Assembly (NCBI GenBank): GCA_041441555.1
Contig: JASDSW010000071.1
Coordinates: forward strand, 1-12,614
Source of the DNA: Pseudaeromonas sp041441555
Lineage (GTDB): Bacteria; Pseudomonadota; Gammaproteobacteria; Enterobacterales; Aeromonadaceae
Length of the DNA stretch: 12,614 nucleotides
Reading direction: 5' to 3'
The notes under the pieces were generated by a model, which saw only the letters and a program-made list of their open reading frames with translations, was not told where the DNA came from and ran no database searches. Position 1 is the stretch's first letter; each line of letters opens with the position of its first letter. The position numbers and the translations under genes are program-made. Shown piece after piece: positions 1-7,200 of this stretch.

Positions 1-54
1 AGCGCACCCTTGGTAAGGGTGAGGTCCCCAGTTCGACTCTGGGTATCAGCACCA
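1..54 (+). tRNA. tRNA-Thr(GGT), 3' part, 5' end outside the window
   Basis: The window opens inside a tRNA. The anticodon stem is CACCC (5-9) paired with GGGTG (17-21). It encloses the loop TTGGTAA (10-16), whose centre gives anticodon GGT at 12-14, which reads the threonine codon ACC. The variable loop is followed by the T stem CCCAG (27-31) with CTGGG (39-43) and the loop TTCGACT. Acceptor 3' strand TATCAGC (44-50), discriminator A51 and encoded CCA (52-54) complete the 3' half. As far as I recall, it is close to the E. coli GGT threonine tRNA. The D arm and the 5' acceptor strand lie upstream of position 1. A terminator follows at once, so this is the last gene of its transcript. Confidence 0.95.
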
Positions 55-62
55 CGTTAAAG

Positions 63-90
63 AAACCCCGCTTCGGCGGGGTTTTTGTTT
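63..90. terminator. Bidirectional intrinsic terminator between tRNA-Thr and the cinA-like gene
   Basis: AAACCCCGC (63-71) pairs with GCGGGGTTT (76-84) around a TTCG tetraloop. On the plus strand the stem runs into TTTTTGTTTTT, a classic U tract ending the tRNA transcript. On the minus strand the same stem is preceded by A-rich sequence and followed by TTTCTTT, so it can also end the convergent cinA-like gene, whose stop codon is at 111-113. Confidence 0.93.
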
Positions 91-110
91 TTGGTCATCC
101 CAGCTTGGCT

Positions 111-1274
111 TCAAGCTGAGATGGTTACCTCATCAGTGCGGCGCAGGGTCTCATAGCTGCCCAGCATGGATTCATGATTCAGATAACGCCGTAACATGTC
201 TTGTGCCGCGAAGGCGATGATCCCCTGGCGTAGGCCGGGATTCTGGATGCTCACCTGAAGCGTCTGAGCACAGCCTCTCTCTCCATCCCAAAGTGCAATC
301 GGGATCCCGTGTTCGCTCTCTGCGCCGATAGCCATCGTGAGTTGCCTTTCCTCTTGCAGCTGTTCCAGTAGTGGTTTGGCTTGCGATGGTAGCGGCTCAA
401 CATGGCCAGTCAGTTGGGGGATCTCCTTGGCGAGCGTGGCTAGCAAAGCTCCTTTGGTGCCGTGCTCGTAAATCTTGAGTGGTCGTGACGCCAATTTTTC
501 GCAGAGGGTCGAGGGCAGTGCCAGATTTCCTGTGGCAACCAGATAGGGGGCAATCACGGAGAGCAGCTGCTTTTCTGCGGCCGGGAAGTCGGTTTCATCG
601 GCGTGCTGGCTGATCAGTTTGAGTTCGATGGTTGGCATGGAGGAGCGATATCCCAGGTCGATATGTGCGGGCCATGGGAGGCTGTCCAATTGATCGCTGA
701 GTGACGATTCGGAGATGCCAAAGGTGAAGTAACGACGAACCTCTGTGTTGCCGCGAGCCCCGTGCGTGCCCAGCTCCGGCAAGATCTGCTCCTCGACCAT
801 CCGCTTAAACTCGGATGGCACGCCCGGCGTGAAGTAACAATGCGCCCGACCTATGGTCATCATGAAGCCACAGGCCGTACCGATGGGATTTGGAATGATG
901 GTTGCGCCTTGCGGCAACATCGCCTGTTTCTGGTTGCTTTGAGGCATGACTCGATCGCGGGCCGCGTAGCGTTCCATCAGCAACTCCAACCATTCGGTCC
1001 GCAGCTCGAGTGCCACGCCTGCAGCCTGAGCGGCGGCCTCGGTGGTCTTGTCGTCAGAGGTCGGCCCTAAACCACCATTGATCAGAATGATGTCGGCGAC
1101 CTGCCCGCGCTCTTGTAATACCGCCACCAGATCGTCCATGCGATCGCCTACAGTCTGGCGGCGTCGCACCTGCCATCCGTGATCGAGCAATCGTTGACAC
1201 AACCATGTGGAATTGGTGTCGACGACGAAGCCGGTTAGCACCTCGTCACCGGTCGATATGATTTCAATCACCAT
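111..1274 (-). CDS. CinA family protein (YfaY-like), C-terminal deamidase domain degenerate
   Basis: This 387-residue protein has the two-part layout of CinA. The N-terminal half is a MoaB/MogA-like molybdopterin-binding fold (COG1058) with TGDEVLTG at residues 8-15, GGLGPTSDD at 67-75 and PGVPSE at 150-155. In known CinA proteins this half carries ADP-ribose pyrophosphatase activity. The C-terminal half should be a PncC-type nicotinamide mononucleotide deamidase with an AESCTGG-like active-site motif. The best matching segment here is YEHGTKG (269-275), so the catalytic serine position holds histidine. This resembles the E. coli paralogue YfaY, understood to lack deamidase activity. The ATG at 1272-1274 starts directly at the conserved beta strand; the ribosome binding site is weak (GGGATGAG). 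It is apparently transcribed alone, from a promoter within 1275-1390. I am sure of the family; the biological role is open. Confidence 0.9.
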   Translation of the reverse strand: MVIEIISTGDEVLTGFVVDTNSTWLCQRLLDHGWQVRRRQTVGDRMDDLVAVLQERGQVADIILINGGLGPTSDDKTTEAAAQAAGVALELRTEWLELLMERYAARDRVMPQSNQKQAMLPQGATIIPNPIGTACGFMMTIGRAHCYFTPGVPSEFKRMVEEQILPELGTHGARGNTEVRRYFTFGISESSLSDQLDSLPWPAHIDLGYRSSMPTIELKLISQHADETDFPAAEKQLLSVIAPYLVATGNLALPSTLCEKLASRPLKIYEHGTKGALLATLAKEIPQLTGHVEPLPSQAKPLLEQLQEERQLTMAIGAESEHGIPIALWDGERGCAQTLQVSIQNPGLRQGIIAFAAQDMLRRYLNHESMLGSYETLRRTDEVTISA

Positions 1275-1308
1275 CGGATCTCATCCCGTCGCTCTGCTGC
1301 ATGTTGTT

Positions 1309-1349
1309 TCAGGGCGGTCGCCCTGATTATTGCATCGAGGGTATGCAAT
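1309..1349. repeat. Two adjacent inverted repeats in the cinA-like promoter region
   Basis: TCAGGGCG (1309-1316) and CGCCCTGA (1319-1326) form a palindrome with perfect 8-base arms and two central bases. Next to it ATTGCAT (1329-1335) and ATGCAAT (1343-1349) form a second inverted repeat with 7-base arms and a 7-base spacer. Neither is followed by a T run in the direction of a gene that ends here, so neither looks like a standard terminator. Their position over the predicted -10 and start site suggests operators. The HD-GYP gene ends 42 bases away, so a weak terminator role is the alternative. Confidence 0.5.
1326..1331 (-). promoter_or_regulatory. Candidate -10 element of the cinA-like gene
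   Basis: Read on the minus strand, TGCAATAAT carries an AATAAT hexamer (five of six matches to TATAAT) preceded by TG plus one base, as in extended -10 promoters. I find no good -35 element at the usual distance. The predicted start of transcription, near 1319, falls in the middle of the palindrome at 1309-1326. This is a prediction from sequence only. Confidence 0.35.
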
Positions 1350-1390
1350 CTGGCGGTTGCAGGGAAGCGGAATCGTCTGCCGGCAGCGGC

Positions 1391-2662
1391 TTAGGTGTGT
1401 GACGGAATATTGCTGTGGTCGAAGTAGAAGCTGATGCGAGTTCGCGGGTTCAGGTACTCGAAGACCGGCTTGGGTAGCCGAGCTGGCGCAATTACTTTGC
1501 CGATGGAGAGTCCAACGTCTTCGAGATCTATGATGGGGGCTTCATGCCGAGGGATGGCCGGATCGTAGATCAAGACGCTCGGGAACAGCAGCCGTTTCGG
1601 ATTCACCGACATCACTAGGCCAACCTGGCCATTGGAGAGCTGTACCACGCTGCCAGGCGGGTAGATGCCCAACTGTTTGACCAACAGGCCGATATAGTCC
1701 TTGTTGAGCTGCTTGGTTTTGTGTTTGAAGAGGAATGACAAGACGGCGTGGGGAACCTTGGCTTTGGACTGATCCTGTGGGTGGCAGAGCTCGTCGTACT
1801 CATCGACCATGGCCACCATCTGGGTCAGCTTATCGATCTGCTCGCCCTTCAATCTATCGGGATAGCCGCTGCCATCCAGGCGTTCGTGATGGTGCAATAC
1901 CACCGTTTTGGCGCTAGGCGGGCAATCTTTGGTCAGCTCCAGTAGCTCAAAACCATACCGGGTGTGTTGTCGGAGCAGGTTCTCTTCGGGCGGGGTCAGG
2001 GCTTCGCTTTTGCGCAATATCTGGGTGGGGATGCGCAACATGCCGATGTCGTGCATCAGGGCCGCGAAGCCGAGTTGCTTCATCTCATCTTCCGAAAATC
2101 CGGCTTCCTTGGCCAACATCATGCTCAGGATGGCGACGTTGAGCGAGTGATAATAGATGTTTTCGCTTTCTGGGGCATCAGCCATCAGGTGCAACACCAT
2201 CTCGTCGGTGCTGAGCAACTGCGAGACTATGCTGCCGACCAACTCCTGGGCTTCGCTGATGGCGGTCAGGGGGCGAGTCTGCAGCTTGACCATCAGGTTG
2301 CGCAGCTGCGTCAGTGAGCGCTCGAAGGCTTTCTCGCTGCGCTGCAGATTGCGACGGTACTGTTTGAGCTGCTCGATGCGTCGCTCTTTTTCCGCGGCGA
2401 GCTTGCTCTCCATCTCACTGAGCTGGGCCTCTTCGGTCGGGATCTCACCGCTGGGATTGGCCTGGATCGGTTTGGGCGGGGTCGAGGATTTATCAGGAAA
2501 GATAATGACTTGCTTCAACCCCAAGCGTCGGATTAGCTCGACCTCCTCCTGGCTCTTGATGAGGAAGCTGGAAAACAGAAACGGGTGATCCTTCCAGCTG
2601 AGCGGGAGCTTGATGTAATTGCCGATCTGCAGTCGGTCGATGGAGATTTTTATTCCGGTCAT
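1391..2662 (-). CDS. DUF3391 / HD-GYP domain cyclic-di-GMP phosphodiesterase
   Basis: This 423-residue cytoplasmic protein likely hydrolyses cyclic di-GMP and so favours motility over biofilm. Counting from the ATG at 2660-2662, residues 1-60 match the DUF3391 domain that precedes many HD-GYP domains. Residues 75-130 are rich in charged residues and probably form a coiled-coil linker. The HD-GYP domain spans about 155-330. Metal ligands are present: H172, the HDIG motif at 204-207, H233, the histidine run at 257-259, and D287. The GYP triplet is intact at 266-268 inside DGSGYP. No sensor or membrane domain is seen, so the input is probably the DUF3391 part or a partner. A GTG five codons upstream (2675-2677) is also possible; neither start has a strong ribosome binding site. 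I chose the ATG because family members begin a few residues before the IDxLxxG segment. It is divergent from metA. Confidence 0.92.
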   Translation of the reverse strand: MTGIKISIDRLQIGNYIKLPLSWKDHPFLFSSFLIKSQEEVELIRRLGLKQVIIFPDKSSTPPKPIQANPSGEIPTEEAQLSEMESKLAAEKERRIEQLKQYRRNLQRSEKAFERSLTQLRNLMVKLQTRPLTAISEAQELVGSIVSQLLSTDEMVLHLMADAPESENIYYHSLNVAILSMMLAKEAGFSEDEMKQLGFAALMHDIGMLRIPTQILRKSEALTPPEENLLRQHTRYGFELLELTKDCPPSAKTVVLHHHERLDGSGYPDRLKGEQIDKLTQMVAMVDEYDELCHPQDQSKAKVPHAVLSFLFKHKTKQLNKDYIGLLVKQLGIYPPGSVVQLSNGQVGLVMSVNPKRLLFPSVLIYDPAIPRHEAPIIDLEDVGLSIGKVIAPARLPKPVFEYLNPRTRISFYFDHSNIPSHT

Positions 2663-2760
2663 GCCGTCAGAGTACACAAAAAGCGGGCTGTTTTGCTAGG
2701 CGCAGCCGACTGGATGCGGGAAAAGCAACGGCCCGAGCACAATTGTGATTTCGCAATAGG

Positions 2761-2790
2761 GTGACAGGAGCCCTGAGATTGGTGTAGATT
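2761..2790 (+). promoter_or_regulatory. Predicted sigma-70 promoter of metA
   Basis: GTGACA (2761-2766) matches five of six bases of the -35 consensus and TAGATT (2785-2790) is a fair -10, with an 18-base spacer. Transcription would start near 2797, giving a leader of about 40 bases. The -10 overlaps the first MetJ box, the usual geometry for repression by blocking RNA polymerase. Confidence 0.45.
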
Positions 2791-2809
2791 TCTGGATGTC
2801 CAGACGTTT
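2786..2809 (+). promoter_or_regulatory. MetJ operator: three tandem met boxes upstream of metA
   Basis: Three consecutive octamers, AGATTTCT (2786-2793), GGATGTCC (2794-2801) and AGACGTTT (2802-2809), match the met box AGACGTCT at 6, 5 and 7 of 8 positions in exact 8-base register. The neighbouring octamers on either side match at only 4 and 3 positions, so the array is three boxes long. MetJ dimers with S-adenosylmethionine bind such tandem boxes cooperatively. Metabolic repression of metA is thus expected. The metJ gene is not in this window. Confidence 0.8.
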
Positions 2810-2836
2810 TTACTGATGTAGTACAGGAAGTGCACC

Positions 2837-3754
2837 ATGCCGATCAAGATCCCGGACCGTTTGCCCGCCGCTGAGGTGCTCAGCGCCGAAAACATCTTTG
2901 TCATGACCGAGAGTCGAGCGCTGCACCAGGATATCCGCCCGCTGCGGGTCCTGTTGCTGAACCTGATGCCAAAGAAGATCGAGACCGAGATCCAGCTGAT
3001 GCGCATGTTGTCGAACTCGCCGCTGCAGGTGCACGTCGATCTGCTGCGTATCGATGATCGCGAGTCGAAGAATACGCCGAAGGCCCACCTGGATACCTTT
3101 TATCAGGACTTCTCCCAGGTGAAGCACAACCGGTACGATGGTCTCATCATCACGGGGGCTCCTCTTGGCCTGACGCAGTTTGCCGACGTGGTCTACTGGG
3201 ATACGCTCGTTGAGATCATCGAGTGGTCCCGTCAGCATGTCACCTCGACCCTGTTCCTCTGCTGGGCCGCTCAGGCGGCGCTCAAGGTCATCTATGGTCT
3301 GGAGAAGCAGACTCGTGAGGTGAAGCTCTCCGGCGTCTATGAGCACTGTCGACTGGTCGAACTGGATCCGCTGGTGCGCGGCTTCGATGACCACTTCCTG
3401 GCACCGCACTCCCGGTACGCCAACTTCGATGGGAATTTTATTCGAGCCCATACCGATCTGCGGGTCTTTGCCGAATCGGAGGAGGCGGGGGTCTATCTGG
3501 CGGTGAGCCCGGACTGTCGCCAGGTCTATGTCACCGGTCATCCCGAGTACGATGCCGACACCCTGCACAACGAGTACCAGCGTGATACCAATGCGGGTAT
3601 CAATCCGCAGATGCCGAAGAATTATTACCGCAACGATGATCCGAACCAGCCACCGCGCGCGACTTGGCGCAGCCATGGGCACCTGCTGTTTGCCAACTGG
3701 CTCAATTACTATGTCTACCAGAACACGCCTTTTGATTTAGGCAATCTGGGGTGA
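2837..3754 (+). CDS. metA: Homoserine O-succinyltransferase MetA
   Basis: MetA transfers the succinyl group from succinyl-CoA to L-homoserine, the first committed step of methionine synthesis, in the cytoplasm. The 305-residue length matches the family (E. coli about 309) and the protein is complete. The catalytic cysteine is C142 in LFLCWAAQAAL, and the partner histidine and glutamate are H235 and E237 in TGHPEY. Residue 111 is glycine (GAPLGL), the form associated with succinyl-CoA; a glutamate there is linked to acetyl-CoA use. The start is an ATG with AGGAAG (2825-2830) seven bases upstream. MetJ boxes and a promoter lie just ahead. The gene converges on atl with only 17 bases between the two stop codons and no clear terminator. 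Enteric MetA is also feedback-inhibited and heat-labile; whether that holds here cannot be read from the sequence. Confidence 0.97.
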   Translation: MPIKIPDRLPAAEVLSAENIFVMTESRALHQDIRPLRVLLLNLMPKKIETEIQLMRMLSNSPLQVHVDLLRIDDRESKNTPKAHLDTFYQDFSQVKHNRYDGLIITGAPLGLTQFADVVYWDTLVEIIEWSRQHVTSTLFLCWAAQAALKVIYGLEKQTREVKLSGVYEHCRLVELDPLVRGFDDHFLAPHSRYANFDGNFIRAHTDLRVFAESEEAGVYLAVSPDCRQVYVTGHPEYDADTLHNEYQRDTNAGINPQMPKNYYRNDDPNQPPRATWRSHGHLLFANWLNYYVYQNTPFDLGNLG

Positions 3755-3771
3755 GCGGACGCCGGGCCGGC

Positions 3772-4095
3772 TTATTCGCCCTGCCAGCCATAACGGCTGA
3801 GGTCGATTGGTTCGCTCGGTTGCAGCAGTAGTCCCTCGTGTTGCAGGCGTTGCAGCTGTTGCTGGTAACCCTCATCGCGCAGTGACAGAGTCCCGAAGCG
3901 GTTGACCACTCGATGCCAAGGTAACTGGGTATCTTCGGGAAGCCGGCAGAGGATACCGCCGACCTGACGGGCGGCACGAGAGGAACCGGCCAGGCGCGCT
4001 ATGGTGCCGTAGGTGGCAACCCGGCCCGAGGGAATCGCGCCCACTACCTGGTAGACGCGTTGCTGAAAACTATCCGTGGTCTCTGGTGCGTTCAT
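3772..4095 (-). CDS. atl: Alkyltransferase-like protein (Atl/YbaZ), MGMT-family DNA repair
   Basis: This 107-residue protein is the C-terminal DNA-binding domain of O6-alkylguanine-DNA alkyltransferase standing alone. The active-site PCHR of true alkyltransferases reads PWHR at residues 59-62, so the acceptor cysteine is replaced by W60. This is the hallmark of ATL proteins, which bind and flip O6-alkylguanine without removing the alkyl group and hand the lesion to nucleotide excision repair. The helix-turn-helix stretch SSRAARQVGG (38-47) includes the conserved arginine finger, and a tyrosine sits at position 29. The length and the ending DLSRYGW resemble E. coli YbaZ. The ATG is preceded by AGAAGA (complement of 4101-4106). 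It converges on metA and diverges from metH; no functional link with either is apparent. Confidence 0.93.
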   Translation of the reverse strand: MNAPETTDSFQQRVYQVVGAIPSGRVATYGTIARLAGSSRAARQVGGILCRLPEDTQLPWHRVVNRFGTLSLRDEGYQQQLQRLQHEGLLLQPSEPIDLSRYGWQGE

Positions 4096-4246
4096 CTTTA
4101 TCTTCTGATTTTTATCCTGGCTCCTGTTCTAACGCGGCTGAGTCAGGTTGTCGAGCCAGCCTTCGGGTATGATGAGAGTTGGCTCACCCCATTTGAGATG
4201 TCAGGCGCAAACATGTGGCTGGCATGCTAGTAACGAGGATCAGCGA
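4096..4246 (+). promoter_or_regulatory. metH upstream region with possible promoter and alternative stem-loops
   Basis: This gap separates the divergent atl and metH genes. A TATGAT hexamer (4168-4173) matches the -10 consensus at five of six positions but lacks a good -35. TG-T-TCTAAC (4125-4133) is another weak extended -10. GAGCCAGC (4153-4160) can pair with GTTGGCTC (4178-4185), and its GCCAGCC part (4155-4161) can instead pair with GGCTGGC (4217-4223); the two foldings exclude each other. I see no tandem met boxes, no MetR site of the form TGAA-N5-TTCA, and no B12 box. An open reading frame continues upstream of the chosen start to a TTG at 4148, but its residues do not look like MetH. 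Confidence 0.35.
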
Positions 4247-4249
4247 GTG
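4235..4249 (+). promoter_or_regulatory. Ribosome binding site and GTG start of metH
   Basis: GAGGA (4235-4239) lies seven bases before the GTG at 4247-4249, the best Shine-Dalgarno and start pair in front of metH. Translation from here gives a short leader before the conserved RILLIDGGMGTMIQSY segment, comparable to E. coli MetH. Starts further upstream lack such a site. Confidence 0.7.
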
Positions 4250-7200
4250 GCACAACAAGCGCAAGGAACGCCTATTTATACCCAGCTCAGTCAGTCTCTG
4301 CAGGAAAGGATCCTGCTCATCGACGGCGGCATGGGCACCATGATTCAGAGCTATCAGCTCAATGAAGCGGATTACCGCGGCGAGCGTTTTGCCGATTGGC
4401 GCAGCGATCTGAAGGGTAACAATGACCTGCTGGTGCTGACCAAGCCCCAGGTGATCCGCGAGATCCACGAGGCCTATCTGGCGGCCGGTGCCGATATTCT
4501 GGAAACCAACAGCTTCAACGCCACCCGTATCGCCATGGCCGATTATCATATGGAAGATCTCAGCGCCGAGATCAACCGTGAGGCCGCCCGTCTGGCTCGT
4601 CAGGTGGCCGATGAGTGGACCGCCAAAGATCCGGCCAAGCCGCGCTTTGTCGCCGGTATTCTCGGCCCCACCAACCGTACCTGCTCCATCTCGCCGGATG
4701 TCAACGATCCGGGGGCGCGCAACGTCACCTATGACGAGCTGGTGGCGGCCTATATGGAATCCACCGAAGCGCTGATCGACGGTGGTGCGGACATCATCAT
4801 GATCGAGACCATCTTCGATACCCTGAACGCCAAGGCGGCGGTCTTTGCGGTGGAGAGCGTGTTCGATAAGCTGGGTCAGCGGCTGCCGGTGATGATCTCC
4901 GGCACCATCACCGATGCCTCCGGCCGGACGCTGTCGGGTCAGACCACCGAAGCCTTCTATAACTCGCTGCGCCATGCTCAGCCGCTCTCCTTTGGCCTGA
5001 ACTGTGCGTTGGGCCCCAAGGAGCTGCGGCAGTATGTCGAAGAGCTCTCCCGCATCAGCGAGACCTATGTCTCGGTGCACCCCAACGCCGGTCTGCCCAA
5101 CGCCTTCGGTGGCTACGATCTGGAAGCCGACGAGATGGCGGTGCATATCCGCGAGTGGGCGCAATCCGGTTTCCTCAACCTGGTGGGGGGCTGCTGCGGT
5201 ACCACGCCGGCCCATATCGCCGCCATGGCCAAGGCGGTGGCGGGTTGCAAGCCGCGCGCGCTGCCCGAGCTGCCGGTGGCCTGTCGTCTGGCGGGGCTGG
5301 AGCCGCTGACCATCAGCGCCGACTCGATGTTTATCAACGTCGGCGAGCGCACCAACGTCACCGGTTCGGCCAAGTTTAAGCGGCTCATCAAGGAAGAGAA
5401 TTACGACGAGGCGCTGGATATTGCCCGTCAGCAGGTGGAGAACGGCGCCCAGATCATCGACATCAACATGGATGAGGGGATGCTGGATGCCGAGGCCTGC
5501 ATGGTGCGCTTCCTCAATCTTATCGCCTCCGAGCCGGATATCTGCAAGGTTCCCATCATGGTGGACTCCTCCAAGTGGGAGGTGATGGAAGCCGGGCTTA
5601 AGTGCATTCAGGGCAAGCCCATCGTCAACTCCATCTCCATGAAGGAGGGGGTGGAGAAGTTTATCGCCCAGGCCAAGCTGATTCGCCGTTACGGCGCCGC
5701 GGTTATCGTCATGGCCTTTGACGAGCAGGGGCAGGCCGATACCCGGGCGCGCAAGTTCGAGATCTGCCAGCGCGCCTACCGCATTCTGGTGGACGAGGTG
5801 GGTTTTCCGCCGGAAGACATCATCTTCGACCCGAACATCTTCGCGGTGGCCACCGGCATCGATGAGCACAACAACTACGCCATGGACTTTATCGAGGCGG
5901 TCAAAGACATCAAGGATCACCTGCCCCACGCCATGATCTCCGGCGGTGTCTCCAACGTCTCCTTCTCGTTCCGTGGTAACGAGCCGGTGCGCGAGGCGAT
6001 CCACTCGGTGTTCCTCTACTACGCGATCAAGAACGGCATGGACATGGGCATCGTCAACGCCGGCCAGTTGGCCATCTACGAGGACATTCCGGCCGAGCTC
6101 AAAGCCGCCGTCGAGGATGTGGTGCGCAACACCCATGCGGGTGCCACCGAGGCGCTGCTGGCCATCGCCGAGAAGTACCGTGGTGGCGGCGCCCAGCAGG
6201 CGGCCGATCCGCGCGAGCTGGAGTGGCGCAGCTGGCCGGTGGCCAAGCGGCTGGAACATGCGCTGGTCAAGGGCATCACCGACTTTATCGACGAGGATAC
6301 CGAAGAGGCGCGTGCCGCCTCGGCGCGCCCCATCGAGGTGATCGAGGGACCGCTGATGGCGGGGATGAACGTGGTCGGCGATCTGTTCGGCGCCGGCAAG
6401 ATGTTCCTGCCCCAGGTGGTGAAATCGGCGCGGGTGATGAAGCGCGCCGTGGCCTACCTGCAGCCCTATATCGAGCAGGAGAAATCCGGTGGCCAGAGCA
6501 ATGGCAAGATCGTCATGGCGACCGTGAAGGGCGACGTGCACGATATCGGCAAGAATATCGTCGGCGTGGTGCTGCAGTGCAACAACTTCGAGATCGTCGA
6601 CCTCGGCGTCATGGTGCCGTGCGAGAAGATCCTGCAGACCGCCCGCGAGGTGAACGCCGACATGATCGGTCTCTCGGGCCTCATCACCCCGTCGCTGGAT
6701 GAGATGGTGCATGTGGCCAAGGAGATGCAGCGTCAGGGCTTTACCATACCGCTGCTCATTGGTGGCGCCACCACCTCCAAGGCCCATACCGCGGTGAAGA
6801 TCGAGCAGAACTACGCCGAGCCTGTGGTCTATGTCTCCAACGCCAGCCGCGCGGTGGGCGTGGCCCAGAGCCTGCTCTCACGCGAGCTCAAGCCTGACTA
6901 TGTGGCGCGTCTGGCCAAGGAGTACGAGACGGTGCGCGAGCAGCATGCCCGCAAGCAGCCACGCACGGCTGCCGTCTCGCTGGAAGCCGCCCGCGCCAAC
7001 GCCTGGTCTTGCGACTGGAGCGCCTATCAGCCGCCCAAACCGGCCCAGCCTGGCATCCATGTGCTGCGCAAGGTCGACATTGCCACCCTGCGCGACTACA
7101 TCGACTGGACCCCCTTCTTCCTGAGTTGGGAGCTGGCCGGCAAGTATCCGCGCATCCTCGAAGACGAGGTGGTGGGCGAGGAGGCCAAGCGCCTGTTTGC

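Noticed and set aside
2738..2758. CACAATTGTG and TGTGATTTCGCAA as a CRP site between the HD-GYP gene and metA
   Set aside because: Only one TGTGA half-site is present; the second half is not TCACA. CACAATTGTG is a 10-base palindrome of unknown meaning.
2810..3682. Open frame of 290 codons on the minus strand opposite metA
   Set aside because: It covers the metA coding sequence, which has every catalytic residue, and has no recognisable domain of its own.
3755..3771. GCCGGGCCGGC as a terminator between metA and atl
   Set aside because: It is a GC palindrome with too small a loop and no T run on either strand.
4196..4203. AGATGTCA as a MetJ box in front of metH
   Set aside because: It matches six of eight positions, but the adjoining octamers match at only one position each. 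MetJ needs tandem boxes.
4184..6787. Very long open frame on the minus strand opposite metH (867 codons), with a second one at 6878-8101
   Set aside because: Both mirror metH. Its G/C-biased third codon positions remove stop codons from the opposite strand; the predicted proteins are rich in His, Gly and Leu without any known fold, and MetH motifs on the plus strand are all intact.
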